From Odiellus spinosus (Eukaryota; Arthropoda; Arachnida; Opiliones; Phalangiidae), in contig OY987226.1 of assembly GCA_963920705.1 (NCBI GenBank), positions 23,631,636 to 23,695,635 on the forward strand: a DNA stretch of 64,000 bases. Direction: 5' to 3'. A program made the position numbers and the translations under genes. Of the stretch, positions 47,401 to 60,412 are shown piece by piece. The notes below the pieces were generated by a model. It was not told the origin of the DNA and did no database searches. It was given only the letters and a program-made list of their open reading frames with translations. The number at the start of each line of letters is the position of its first letter. The first letter of the stretch is position 1.

Positions 47401-50400
47401 CTTCCAAGCACTTGACCCGGGTTCGACACCCGGCCATTGCAAAAGGAATTTTTTCATAAAAATTGAAGTGAAAGAGCCAACAGTTAGGGTGATATATCTG
47501 TCAATTATTCAGCAGTGGTGGTATAGCGGTGAGAATAGCTGCCTTCCAAGCAGTGGACCCGGGCTCGACTCCCGGCCATTGCAAAAGGATATTTTTCATA
47601 AAAATTGAAGTGAAAGTGACAACAGTTAGGGTGACATATCATCTAATTATCGAGCAATGGTGGTATAGCGGTGAGAATAGCTGCCTTCCAAGCACTTGAC
47701 CCGGGTTCGACACCCGGTCATTGCAAAAGGAGTTTTTTCATAAAAATTGAAGTGAAAGTGCCAACAGTTAGGGTGACATATCAGCTAATTATCGAGCAAT
47801 GGTTGTATAGCGGTGAGAATAGCTGCCTTCCAAGCAGTTGACCCGGGTTCGACTCCCGGCCATTGCAAATGATATTTTTTTAATAAAAATTGAAGTGAAA
47901 GTGCCAACAGTTAGGGTGATATATCGTGCAAATATTCAGCAATGGTGGTATAGCGGTGAGAATAGCTGCCTTCCAAGCAGTTGACCCGGGTTCGACTCCC
48001 GGTCATTGCATAAGGATTTTTTTTTATAAAAAGTGAAAGTGCCAACAGTTAGGGTGACATATTACATACTTATCGAGCAATGGTGGTATAGCGGTGAGAA
48101 TAGCTGCCTTACAAGCAGTTGACTCGGGTTCGGCTCCCGGCCATTACATAAGGATTTTTTTTATAAAAAGTGAAAGTGCCATCAGTTAGGGTGAAATATC
48201 TTCTTATTATCGAGCAATGGTGGTATAGCGGTGAGAATAGCTACCTTCCGAGCGGTTGACCCGGGTTCGACTCCCGGCCATTGCAAAAGGTTTTTTTTAT
48301 AAAAATTGAAGTGAAAGTGCCAACAGTTAAGGTGATATATCAGGCAATTATTCAGCAATGGTGGTATAGCGGTGAGTATAGCTGCCTTCCAAATAGTTGA
48401 CCCGGGCTCGACTCCCGGCCATTGCAAAAAGACTTTTTTTAATAAAAATTGAAGTGAAAGTGCCAACATTTGGGGTGACATATCATCTAATTATCGAGCA
48501 ATGGTGGTATAGCGGTGAGAATAGCTGCCTTCCAAGCAGTTGACCCGGGTTCGACCCCCGGCCATTGCAAAAGGAGTTTTTTCATAAAAATTGAAGTGAA
48601 AGTGCCAACAGTTAGGGTGACATATCATCTAATTATCGAGCAATGGTGGTATAGCGGTGAGAATAGCTGCCTTCGAAGCAGTTGACCCGGGTTCGACTCC
48701 CGGCCATTGAAAATGATATTTTTTTTAAAAAAAATTGAAGTGAAAGTGCCAACAGTTAGGGTGATATATGGTGGAGTTATTCAGCAATGGTGGTATAGCG
48801 GTGAGAATAGCTGCCTTCCAAGCAGTTGACCCGGGTTCGACTCCCGGCCATTGCAAAAGGAATTTTTTCATAAAAATTGAAGTGAAAGAGCCAACAGTAG
48901 GGTGATATATCGGGTAATTATTCAGCAGTGGTGGTATAGCGGTGAGAATAGCTGCCTTCCAAGCAGTTGACCCGGGTTCGACTCCCGGCCATTGCATAAG
49001 TATTTCTTTTAATAAAAATTGAAGTGAAAGTGCCAACAGTTAGGGTGACATATCATCTACTTATCGAGCAATGGTGGTATAGCGGTGAGAAAGCTGCCTT
49101 CCAAGCAGTTGACCCGGGTTCGACTACCGGGCATTGAAAAAGGATTTTTTTTTAATAAAAATTGAAGTGAAAGTGCCAACAGTTAGGGTGACATATCATC
49201 TATTCATCGAGCAATGGTGGTATAGCGGTGAGAATAGCTGCCTTCAAAGCAATTGACCCGGGTTCGACTCCCGGCCATTGCAACAGGAATTTTTTAATCA
49301 AAATTGAAGTGAAAGTGCCAACATTTAGGGTGACATATCATCTAATCATCGAGCAATGGTGGTATAGCGGTGATAATAGCTGCCTTCCAAGCAGATGACC
49401 CGGGTTCGACTCCCGGCCATTGCAAATGCATTTTTTTTCATAAAAATAGGGTGACATATCATCTAATAATCGAGCAATGGTGGTATAGCGGTGAGAATGG
49501 GTGCCTTCCAAGCAGTTGACCCGGGTTCGACTCCCGGCCATTGCAAAAGCAATTTTTCTAATAAAAACTGAAGTGAAAGTGCCAACAGTTAGGGTGATAT
49601 ATCGGGAAATTAATCAGCAATGGTGGTATAGCGGTGAGAATAGCTGCCTTCCAAGCAGTTGACCCGGGTTCAACTCCCGGCCATTGACAAATGATTTTTT
49701 TAATAACAATTGAAGTGAAAGTGCCAACAGTTAGGGTGACACATCATCTATTCATCGAGCAATGGTGGTATAGCGGTGAGAATAGCTGCCTTCAAAGCAG
49801 TTGACCCGGGTTCGACTCCCGGCCAATGCAAAAGCAATTTTTTTAATAAAAATTGAAGTGAAAGTGCCAACAGATAGGGTGATATATCGGGAAATTAATC
49901 AGCAATGGTGGTATAGCGGTGAGAGTAGCTGCCTTCAAAACAGTTGACCCGGGTTCGACTCCCGGCCATTGCAAAAGGAATTTTTTCATAAAAATTGAAG
50001 TGAAAGAGCCATAAGTCAGAGTGATATATCTGCTAACTATTCAGCAGTGTTGGTAAAGCGGTGAGAATAGCTGCCTTCCAAGCAGTTGACCCGGGTTCGA
50101 CTCCCGGCCATTGCATAAGGATTTTTTTTAATAAAAATTGAAGTGAAAGTGCCAACAGTTAGGGTGACATATCATCTATTTATCGAGCAATGGTGGTATA
50201 GCGGTGAGAAAGCTGCCTTCCAAGCAGTTGACCCGGGTTCGGCTCCCGGCCATTACATAAGGATTTTTTTTAATAAAAAGTGAAAGTGCCATCAGTTAGG
50301 GTGACATATCATCTAATTGTCGAGCAATGGTGGTATAGCGATGAGAATAGCTGCCTTCAAAGCAGTTGACCCGGGTTCGACTACCGGGCATTGTAAAAGG

Positions 50401-51660
50401 ATTTTTTTTTAATAAAAATTGAAGTGAAAGTGCCAAAAGTTAGGGTGACATATCATCTATTCATCGAGCAATGGTGGTACAGCGGTGAGAAAAGCTGCGT
50501 TCAAAGCAGTTGACCCGGGTTCGACTCCCGGCCATTGCATAAGGAATTTTTTAAATAAAAATTGAAGTGAAAGTGCCATCAGTTAGGGTGACATATAATC
50601 TAATTGTTGAGCAATGGTGGTATAGCGGTGAGAATAGCTGCCTTCCAAGCAGTTGACCCGGGTTCGATTTCCGGGCATTGCGAAAGGTTTATTTTTAATA
50701 AAAATTGAAGTGAAAGTGCCAACAGTTAGGGTGACATATCATCTATTCATCGAGCAATGGTGGTATAGCGGTGAGAATAGCTGCCTTCAAAGCAGTTGAC
50801 CCGGGTTCGACTCCCGGCCATTGCAATAGGAATTTTTTAATCAAAATAGAAGTGAAAGTGCCAACATTTAGGGTGACATATCATCTAATCATCGAGCAAT
50901 GGTGATATAGCGGTGAGAATAGCTGCCTTCAAAGCAGTTGACCCGGGTTCGACTCCCGGCCATTGCAAATGCATTTTTTTTTAATAAAAATAGGGTGACA
51001 TATCATCTAATAATCGAGCAATGGTGGTATAGCGGTGAGAATAGCTGCCTTCCAAGCAGTTGACCCGGGTTCGACTCCCGGCCATTGCAAAGGCAATTCT
51101 TTTTAATAAAAATTGAAGTGAAAGTGCCAACAGTTAGGGTGATATATCGGGCAATTATTCAGCAATGGTGGTATAGCGGTGAGAATAGCTGCCTTCCAAG
51201 CAGTTGACCCGGGTTCGACTCCCGGCCATTGCTAAAGGATTTTTTTAATAAAAATTGAAGTGAAAGTGCCAACAGTTAGGGTGACATATTATCTAATAAT
51301 CGAGCAATGGTGGTATAGCGGTGAGAATAGCTGCCTTCCAAGCAGTTGACCCGGGTTCGACTCCCGGCCATTGAAAAAGCAATTTTTTTAATAAAAATTG
51401 AAGTGAAAGTGCCATCAGTTAGGGTGAAATATCATCTAATTATCGAGCAATGGTGGTATAGCGGTGAGAATAGATGCCTTCCAAGCAGTTGACCGGGTTC
51501 GACTCCCGGCCGTTGCAAAAGGATTTTTTTTAATAAAAATTGAAGTGAAAGTGCCTACAGTTAGGGTGATATATCGGGCAATTATTCAGCAATGGTGGTA
51601 TAGCGGTGAGAATAGCTGCCTTCCAAGCAGTTGACCCGGGTTCGACTCCCGGCCATTGCA
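44402..51660 (+). repeat. tRNA block 2d, 52 gene copies
   Basis: Gene starts: 44402, 44545, 44688, 44830, 44973, 45115, 45259, 45401, 45543, 45685, 45827, 45970, 46108, 46245, 46383, 46521, 46658, 46801, 46943, 47085, 47227, 47370, 47512, 47654, 47796, 47939, 48077, 48214, 48355, 48498, 48640, 48784, 48925, 49068, 49211, 49353, 49474, 49617, 49759, 49902, 50044, 50187, 50324, 50468, 50611, 50754, 50896, 51018, 51162, 51304, 51447, 51589. The first 39 repeat block 2c at offset 6054. The last 13 recur at 60341-62028 at offset 10439. Confidence 0.93.
50754..50825 (+). tRNA. tRNA-Gly-like with anticodon UCA, otherwise consensus
   Basis: The only change from the majority gene is C36 to A in the anticodon loop (CTTCAAA). 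Acceptor, D-arm, T-arm, A box, B box and downstream T-run (after CAATAGGAA) are intact. If charged it could decode UGA. GlyRS normally reads C35 and C36, so glycine charging may be reduced. Confidence 0.9.
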
Positions 51661-53707
51661 AAAGCAATTTTTTAAATAAAAATTGAAGTGAAAGAGCCAA
51701 CAGTTAGGGTGATATATCAGCTGATTATCCAGCAATGGTGGTATAGCGGTGAGAATAGCTGCCTTCCAAGCAGTGGTCCCGGGTTCGACTCCCGGCCATT
51801 GCAAAAGCAATTTTTTAAATAAAAATTGAAGTGAAAGAGCCAACAGTTAGGGTGATATATCAGCTGATTATTCAGCAATGGTGGTATAGCGGTGAGAATA
51901 GCTGCCTTCCAACCAGTTGACCCGGGTTCGACTCCCGGCCATTGCAACAGGATTTTTTTAATAAAAATTGAAGTGAAAGTGCCAACAGTTAGGGTGACAT
52001 ATCATCTAATAATCGAGCAATGGTGGTATTGCGGTGAGAATAGCTGCCTTCCATGCAGTTGACCCGGGTTCGACTCCCGGCCATTGCAATAGCAATTTTT
52101 TTAATAAAAATTGAAGTGAAAGTGCCAACAGTTAAGGTGATATATCAGGCAATTTTTCAGCAATGGTGGTATAGCGGTGAGAATAGCTGCCTTCCAAGCA
52201 GTTGACCCGGGCTCGACTCCCGGCCATTGCAAAAGGAATTTTTTCATAAAAATTGAAGTGAAAGAGCCAACAGTTAGGGTGATATTTCGGGCAATTATTC
52301 AGCAGTGGTGGTATAGCGGTGAGAATAGCTGCCTTCCAAGCAGGTAACCCGGGTTCGACTCCCAGCCATTTCAAAAGCATTTTTTTTCAATAAAAATTGA
52401 AGTGAAAGTACCATCAGTTAGGGTGAAATATCATCTAATTATCGAGCAATGGAGGTATAGCGGTGAGAATAGCTGCCTTCCAAGCAGTTGACCCGGGTTC
52501 GACTCCCGGCCATTGCAAAAGGATATTTTTCATAAAAATTGAAGTGAAAGTGCCAACAGTCAGGGTGACATATCATCTAATTATCGAGCAATGGTGGTAT
52601 AGCGGTGAGAATAGCTGCCTTCCAAGCACTTGACCCGGGTTCGACACCCGGCCATTGCAAAAGGAATTTTTTCATAAAAATTGAAGTGAAAGAGCCAACA
52701 GTTAGGGTGATATATCTGTCAATTATTCAGCAGTGGTGGTATAGCGGTGAGAATAGCTGCCTTCCAAGCAGTGGACCCGGGCTCGACTCCCGGCCATTGC
52801 AAAAGGATATTTTTCATAAAAATTTAAGTGAAAGTGACAACAGTTAGGGTGACATATCATCTAATTATCGAGCAATGGTGGTATAGCGGTGAGAATAGCT
52901 GCCTTCCAAGCACTTGACCCGGGTTCGACACCCGGTCATTGCAAAAGGAGTTTTTTCATAAAAATTGAAGTGAAAGTGCCAACAGTTAGGGTGACATATC
53001 AGCTAATTATCGAGCAATGGTTGTATAGCGGTGAGAATAGCTGCCTTCCAAGCAGTTGACCCGGGTTCGACTCCCGGCCATTGCAAATGATATTTTTTTA
53101 ATAAAAATTGAAGTGAAAGTGCCAACAGTTAGGGTGATATATCGTGCAAATATTCAGCAATGGTGGTATAGCGGTGAGAATAGCTGCCTTCCAAGCAGTT
53201 GACCCGGGTTCGACTCCCGGTCATTGCATAAGGATTTTTTTTTATAAAAAGTGAAAGTGCCAACAGTTAGGGTGACATATTACATACTTATCGAGCAATG
53301 GTGGTATAGCGGTGAGAATAGCTGCCTTACAAGCAGTTGACTCGGGTTCGGCTCCCGGCCATTACATAACGATTTTTTTTATAAAAAGTGAAAGTGCCAA
53401 CAGTTAGGGTGACATATCATCTAATTATCGAGCAATTGTGGTATAGCGGTGTGAATAGCTGCCTTCCAAGCAGTTGACCCGGGTTCGACTCCCGGCCATT
53501 GCATAAGGAATTTTTTTAATAAAAAGTGAAAGTGCCATCAGTTAGGGTGACATATCATCTAATTATCGAGCAATGGTGGTATAGCGGTGAGAATAGCTGC
53601 CTTCCAAGCAGTTGACCCGGGTTCGACTCCCGGCCATTGCATAAGGATTTTTTTTTATAGAAAGTGAAAGTACCAACAGTCAGGGTGACATATCATATAC
53701 TTATCGA

Positions 53708-53779
53708 GCAATGGAGGTATAGCGGTGAGAATAGCGGCCTTATAAGCAGTTGACTCGGGTTCGGCTCCCGGCCATTGCA
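53708..53779 (+). tRNA. tRNA-Gly-like with anticodon UAU (Ile codon AUA)
   Basis: Loop CTTATAA. The counterparts at 46521, 40467 and 32884 retain CTTCCAA, so two bases changed in this copy alone after the block duplication. The stem is GCGGC, mismatched to GCAGT, in all of them. Confidence 0.6.
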
Positions 53780-56103
53780 TAAGGGTTTTTTTTATAAAAA
53801 GTGAAAGTGCCAACAGTTAGGGTGACATATCATTTAAATATCGAGCAATTGTGGTATAGCGGTGTGAATAGCTGCCTTCCAAGCAGTTGACCCGGGTTCG
53901 ACTCCCGGCCATTGCAAAAGCAATTTTTTTAATAAAAATTGAAGTGAAAGTGCCAACAGTTAAGGTGATATATCAGGTAATTATTCAGCAATGGTGGTAT
54001 AGCGGTGAGAATAGCTGCCTTCCAAGCAGTTGACCCGGGCTCGACTCCCGGCCATTGCAAAAGGAATTTTTTCATAAAAATTGAAGTGAAAGAGCCAACA
54101 GTTAGGGTGATATATCTGGCAATTATTCAGCAGTGGTGGTATAGCGGTGAGAATAGCTGCCTTCCAAGCAGTGGACCCGGGCTCGACTCCCGGCCATTGC
54201 AAAAGGATATTTTTCATAAAAATTGAAGTGAAAGTGACAACAGTTAGGGTGACATATCATCTAATTATCGAGCAATGGTGGTATAGCGGTGAGAATAGCT
54301 GCCTTCCAAGCACTTGACCCGGGTTCGACACCCGGTCATTGCAAAAGGAGTTTTTTCATAAAAATTGAAGTGAAAGTGCCAACAGTTAGGGTGACATATC
54401 AGCTAATTATCGAGCAATGGTTGTATAGCGGTGAGAATAGCTGCCTTCCAAGCAGTTGACCCGGGTTCGACTCCCGGCCATTGCAAATGATATTTTTTTA
54501 ATAAAAATTGAAGTGAAAGTGCCAACAGTTAGGGTGATATATCATCTAATTATCGAGCAATGGTGGTATAGCGGTGAGAATAGCTGCCTTCCAAGCACTT
54601 GACCCGGGTTCGACACCCGGCCATTGCAAAAGGAATTTTTTCATAAAAATTGAAGTGAAAGAGCCAACAGTTAGGGTGATATATCTGTCAATTATTCAGC
54701 AGTGGTGGTATAGCGGTGAGAATAGCTGCCTTCCAAGCAGTGGACCCGGGCTCGACTCCCGGCCATTGCAAAAGGATATTTTTCATAAAAATTGAAGTGA
54801 AAGTGACAACAGTTAGGGTGACATATCATCTAATTATCGAGCAATGGTGGTATAGCGGTGAGAATAGCTGCCTTCCAAGCACTTGACCCGGGTTCGACAC
54901 CCGGTCATTGCAAAAGGAGTTTTTTCATAAAAATTGAAGTGAAAGTGCCAACAGTTAGGGTGACATATCAGCTAATTATCGAGCAATGGTTGTATAGCGG
55001 TGAGAATAGCTGCCTTCCAAGCAGTTGACCCGGGTTCGACTCCCGGCCATTGCAAATGATATTTTTTTAATAAAAATTGAAGTGAAAGTGCCAACAGTTA
55101 GGGTGATATATCGTGCAAATATTCAGCAATGGTGGTATAGCGGTGAGAATAGCTGCCTTCCAAGCAGTTGACCCGGGTTCGACTCCCGGTCATTGCATAA
55201 GGATTTTTTTTTATAAAAAGTGAAAGTGCCAACAGTTAGGGTGACATATTACATACTTATCGAGCAATGGTGGTATAGCGGTGAGAATAGCTGCCTTACA
55301 AGCAGTTGACTCGGGTTCGGCTCCCGGCCATTACATAAGGATTTTTTTTATAAAAAGTGAAAGTGCCAACAGTTAGGGTGACATATCATCTAATTATCGA
55401 GCAATTGTGGTATAGCGGTGTGAATAGCTGCCTTCCAAGCAGTTGACCCGGGTTCGACTCCCGGCCATTGCATAAGGATTTTTTTTTTATAGAAAGTGAA
55501 AGTACCAACAGTCAGGGTGACATATCATATACTTATCGAGCAATGGAGGTATAGCGGTGAGAATAGCGGCCTTCCAAGCAGTTGACTCGGGTTCGGCTCC
55601 CGGCCATTACATAAGGGTTTTTTTTATAAAAAGTGAAAGTGCCAACAGTTAGGGTGACATATCATTTAATTATCGAGCAATTGTGGTATAGCGGTGTGAA
55701 TAGCTGCCTTCCAAGCAGTTGACCCGGGTTCGACTCCCGGCCATTGCAAAAGCAATTTTTTTAATAAAAATTGAAGTGAAAGTGCCAACAGTTAAGGTGA
55801 TATATCAGGTAATTATTCAGCAATGGTGGTATAGCGGTGAGAATAGCTGCCTTCCAAGCAGTTGACCCGGGCTCGACTCCCGGCCATTGCAAAAGGAATT
55901 TTTTCATAAAAATTGAAGTGAAAGAGCCAACAGTTAGGGTGATATATCTGGCAATTATTCAGCAGTGGTGGTATAGCGGTGAGAATAGCTGCCTTCCAAG
56001 CAGTTGACCCGGGCTCGACTCCCGGCCATTGCAAAAGGAGATTTTTCATAAAAATTGAAGTGAAAGTGCCAACAGTTAGGGTGACATATCATCTAATAAT
56101 CGA

Positions 56104-56175
56104 GCAATGGTAGTATTGCGGTGAGAATAGCTGCCTTCTAAGCAGTTGAGCCGGGTTCGACTCCCAACCATTGCA
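56104..56175 (+). tRNA. tRNA-Gly-like with anticodon UCU (Arg codon AGA)
   Basis: Loop CTTCTAA. Further changes are TAGTATTGCGG in the D-arm, GAGCCGGG, and CCCAACC in the T-arm. The 1834-bp duplicate at 57938 keeps CTTCCAA. Probably a pseudogene. Confidence 0.6.
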
Positions 56176-59100
56176 AAAGCAATTTTTTTAATAAAAATTG
56201 AAGTGAAAGAGCCAACAGTTAGGGTGATATATCGGGCAATTATTCAGCAGTGGTGGTATAGCGGTGAGAATAGCTGCCTTCCAAGCAGTTGACCCGGGTT
56301 CGACTCCCGGCCATTGCAAAAGCATTTTTTTTAATAAAAATTGAAGTGAAAGTGCCATCAGTTAGGGTGAAATATCACCTAATTATCGAGCAATGGTGGT
56401 ATAGCAGTGAGAATAGCTGCCTTCCAAGCAGTTGACCCGGGTTCGACTCCCGGTCATTGCAAAAGCAATTTTTTTTAATAAAAATTGAAGTGAAAGTGCC
56501 AACAGTTAAGGTGATATATCAGGCAATTATTCAGCAATGGTGGTATAGCGGTGAGTTTAGCTGCCTTCCAAATAGTTGACCCGGGCTCGACTCCCGGCCA
56601 TTGCAAAAGGAATTTTTTCATAAAAATTGAAGTGAAAGAGTCAACAGTTAGGGTGATATATCAGGCAATTATTCAGCAGTGGTGGTATAGCGGTGAGAAT
56701 AGCTGCCTTCCAAGCAGTTGACCCGGGTTCGCCTCCCGGCCATTGCAAAAGAATTTTTTTTAATAAAAATTGAAGTGAAAGTGCCAACAGTTAAGGTGAT
56801 ATATCAGGCAATTATTCAGCAATGGTGGTATAGCGGTGAGTATAGCTGCCTTCCAAATAGTTGACCCGGGCTCGACTCCCGGCCATTGCAAAAGGAATTT
56901 TTTCATAAAAATTGAAGTGAAAGAGTCAACAGTTAGGGTGATATATCAGGCAATTATTCAGCAGTGGAGGTATAGCGGTGAGAATAGCGGCCTTCCAAGC
57001 AGTTGACTCGGGTTCGGCTCCCGGCCATTACATAAGGGTTTTTTTTATAAAAAGTGAAAGTGCCAACAGTTAGGGTGACATATCATCTAATTATCGAGCA
57101 ATTGTGGTATAGCGGTGTGAATAGCTGCCTTCCAAGCAGTTGACCCGGGTTCGACTCCCGGCCATTGCATAAGGTATTTTTTTAATAAAAAGTGAAAGTG
57201 CCATCAGTTAGGGTGACATATCATCTAATTATCGAGCAATGGTGGTATAGCGGTGAGAATAGCTGCCTTCCAAGCAGTTGACCCGGGTTCGACTCCCGGC
57301 CATTGCATAAGGATTTTTTTTTATAGAAAGTGAAAGTACCAACAGTCAGGGTGACATATCATATACTTATCGAGCAATGGAGGTATAGCGGTGAGAATAG
57401 CGGCCTTCCAAGCAGTTGACTCGGGTTCGGCTCCCGGCCATTACATAAGGTTTTTTTTTATAAAAAGTGAAAGTGCCAACAGTTAGGGTGACATATCATT
57501 TAATTATCGAGCAATTGTGGTATAGCGGTGTGAATAGCTGCCTTCCAAGCAGTTGACCCGGGTTCGACTCCCGGCCATTGCAAAAGCAATTTTTTTAATA
57601 AAAATTGAAGTGAAAGTGCCAACAGTTAAGGTGATATATCAGGTAATTATTCAGCAATGGTGGTATAGCGGTGAGAATAGCTGCCTTCCAAGCAGTTGAC
57701 CCGGGCTCGACTCCCGGCCATTGCAAAAGGAATTTTTTCATAAAAATTGAAGTGAAAGAGCCAACAGTTAGGGTGATATATCTGGCAATTATTCAGCAGT
57801 GGTGGTATAGCGGTGAGAATAGCTGCCTTCCAAGCAGTTGACCCGGGCTCGACTCCCGGCCATTGCAAAAGGAGATTTTTCACAAAAATTGAAGTGAAAG
57901 TGCCAACAGTTAGGGTGACATATCATCTAATAATCGAGCAATGGTAGTATTGCGGTGAGAATAGCTGCCTTCCAAGCAGTTGAGCCGGGTTCGACTCCCA
58001 ACCATTGCAAAAGCAATTTTTTTAATAAAAATTGAAGTGAAAGAGCCAACAGTTAGGGTGATATATCGGGCAATTATTCAGCAGTGGTGGTATAGCGGTG
58101 AGAATAGCTGCCTTCCAAGCAGTTGACCCGGGTTCGACTCCCGGCCATTGCAAAAGCATTTTTTTTAATAAAAATTGAAGTGAAAGTGCCATCAGTTAGG
58201 GTGAAATATCACCTAATTATCGAGCAATGGTGGTATAGCGGTGAGAATAGCTGCCTTCCAAGCAGTTGACCCGGGTTCGACTCCCGGTCATTGCAAAAGC
58301 AATTTTTTTTAATAAAAATTGAAGTGAAAGTGCCAACAGTTAAGGTGATATATCAGGCAATTATTCAGCAATGGTGGTATAGCGGTGAGTATAGCTGCCT
58401 TCCAAATAGTTGACCCGGGCTCGACTCCCGGCCATTGCGAAAGGAATTTTTTCATAAAAATTGAAGTGAAAGAGTCAACAGTTAGGGTGATATATCAGGC
58501 AATTATTCAGCAGTGGTGGTATAGCGGTGAGAATAGCTGCCTTCCAACCAGTTGACCCGGGTTCGCCTCCCGGCCATTGCAAAAGAATTTTTTTTAATAA
58601 AAATTGAAGTGAAAGTGCCATCAGTTAGGGTGAAATATCTTCTTATTATCGAGCAATGGTGGTATAGCGGTGAGAATAGCTACCTTCCGAGCGGTTGACC
58701 CGGGTTCGACTCCCGGCCATTGCAAAAGGTTTTTTTTATAAAAATTGAAGTGAAAGTGCCAACAGTTAAGGTGATATATCAGGCAATTATTCAGCAATGG
58801 TGGTATAGCGGTGAGTATAGCTGCCTTCCAAATAGTTGACCCGGGCTCGACTCCCGGCCATTGCAAAAAGACTTTTTTTAATAAAAATTGAAGTGAAAGT
58901 GCCAACATTTGGGGTGACATATCATCTAATTATCGAGCAATGGTGGTATGGCGGTGAGAATAGCTGCCTTCCAAGCAGTTGACCCGGGTTCGACCCCCGG
59001 CCATTGCAAAAGGAGTTTTTTCATAAAAATTGAAGTGAAAGTGCCAACAGTTAGGGTGACATATCATCTAATTATCGAGCAATGGTGGTATAGCGGTGAG

Positions 59101-60340
59101 AATAGCTGCCTTCGAAGCAGTTGACCCGGGTTCGACTCCCGGCCATTGAAAATAATATTTTTTTTAAAAAAAATTGAAGTGAAAGTGCCAACAGTTAGGG
59201 TGATATATGGTGGAGTTATTCAGCAATGGTGGTATAGCGGTGAGAATAGCTGCCTTCCAAGCAGTTGACCCGGGTTCGACTCCCGGCCATTGCAAAAGGA
59301 ATTTTTTCATAAAAATTGAAGTGAAAGAGCCAACAGTAGGGTGATATATCGGGTAATTATTCAGCAGTGGTGGTATAGCGGTGAGAATAGCTGCCTTCCA
59401 AGCAGTTGACCCGGGTTCGACTCCCGGCCATTGCATAAGTATTTCTTTTAATAAAAATTGAAGTGAAAGTGCCAACAGTTAGGGTGACATATCATCTACT
59501 TATCGAGCAATGGTGGTATAGCGGTGAGAAAGCTGCCTTCCAAGCAGTTGACCCGGGTTCGACTACCGGGCATTGAAAAAGGATTTTTTTTTAATAAAAA
59601 TTGAAGTGAAAGTGCCAACAGTTAGGGTGACATATCATCTATTCATCGAGCAATGGTGGTATAGCGGTGAGAATAGCTGCCTTCAAAGCAATTGACCCGG
59701 GTTCGACTCCCGGCCATTGCAACAGGAATTTTTTAATCAAAATTGAAGTGAAAGTGCCAACATTTAGGGTGACATATCATCTAATCATCGAGCAATGGTG
59801 GTATAGCGGTGATAATAGCTGCCTTCCAAGCAGATGACCCGGGTTCGACTCCCGGCCATTGCAAATGCATTTTTTTTCATAAAAATAGGGTGACATATCA
59901 TCTAATAATCGAGCAATGGTGGTATAGCGGTGAGAATGGGTGCCTTCCAAGCAGTTGACCCGGGTTCGACTCCCGGCCATTGCAAAAGCAATTTTTCTAA
60001 TAAAAACTGAAGTGAAAGTGCCAACAGTTAGGGTGATATATCGGGAAATTAATCAGCAATGGTGGTATAGCGGTGAGAATAGCTGCCTTCCAAGCAGTTG
60101 ACCCGGGTTCAACTCCCGGCCATTGACAAATGATTTTTTTAATAACAATTGAAGTGAAAGTGCCAACAGTTAGGGTGACACATCATCTATTCATCGAGCA
60201 ATGGTGGTATAGCGGTGAGAATAGCTGCCTTCAAAGCAGTTGACCCGGGTTCGACTCCCGGCCAATGCAAAAGCAATTTTTTTAATAAAAATTGAAGTGA
60301 AAGTGCCAACAGATAGGGTGATATATCGGGAAATTAATCA

Positions 60341-60412
60341 GCAATGGTGGTATAGCGGTGAGAGTAGCTGCCTTCAAAGCAGTTGACCCGGGTTCGACTC
60401 CCGGCCATTGCA
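60341..60412 (+). tRNA. tRNA-Gly-like with anticodon UCA
   Basis: Loop CTTCAAA with GAGAGTAGC in the D-arm instead of GAGAATAGC. Its counterpart at 49902 has an extra change (CAAAACAG) that breaks the anticodon stem, so this copy is either the better preserved or a corrected version. Confidence 0.85.

Larger units (their letters stand above)
51732..58581 (+). repeat. tRNA block 2e, 49 gene copies
   Basis: Gene starts: 51732, 51875, 52017, 52160, 52302, 52446, 52588, 52730, 52872, 53014, 53157, 53295, 53432, 53570, 53708, 53845, 53988, 54130, 54272, 54414, 54557, 54699, 54841, 54983, 55126, 55264, 55401, 55540, 55677, 55820, 55962, 56104, 56247, 56390, 56534, 56676, 56819, 56961, 57098, 57236, 57374, 57511, 57654, 57796, 57938, 58081, 58224, 58368, 58510. 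It copies 44545-48077 at offset 7187 up to 55264. Genes 55540-56676 recur at 57374-58510 (offset 1834), and 56534-56676 at 56819-56961 (offset 285). Confidence 0.93.

Noticed and set aside
50754..50825. Selenocysteine tRNA for the UCA-anticodon copies
   Set aside because: The genes are 72 nt with a short variable region and a 7-bp acceptor. Selenocysteine tRNA is about 87-90 nt with a long variable arm.
3163..59980. Minus-strand open frames reading MQWPGVEPGSTAWKAAILTAIPP
   Set aside because: They are antisense translations of the tRNA-Gly gene. Their conservation comes from the tRNA, not from a protein.
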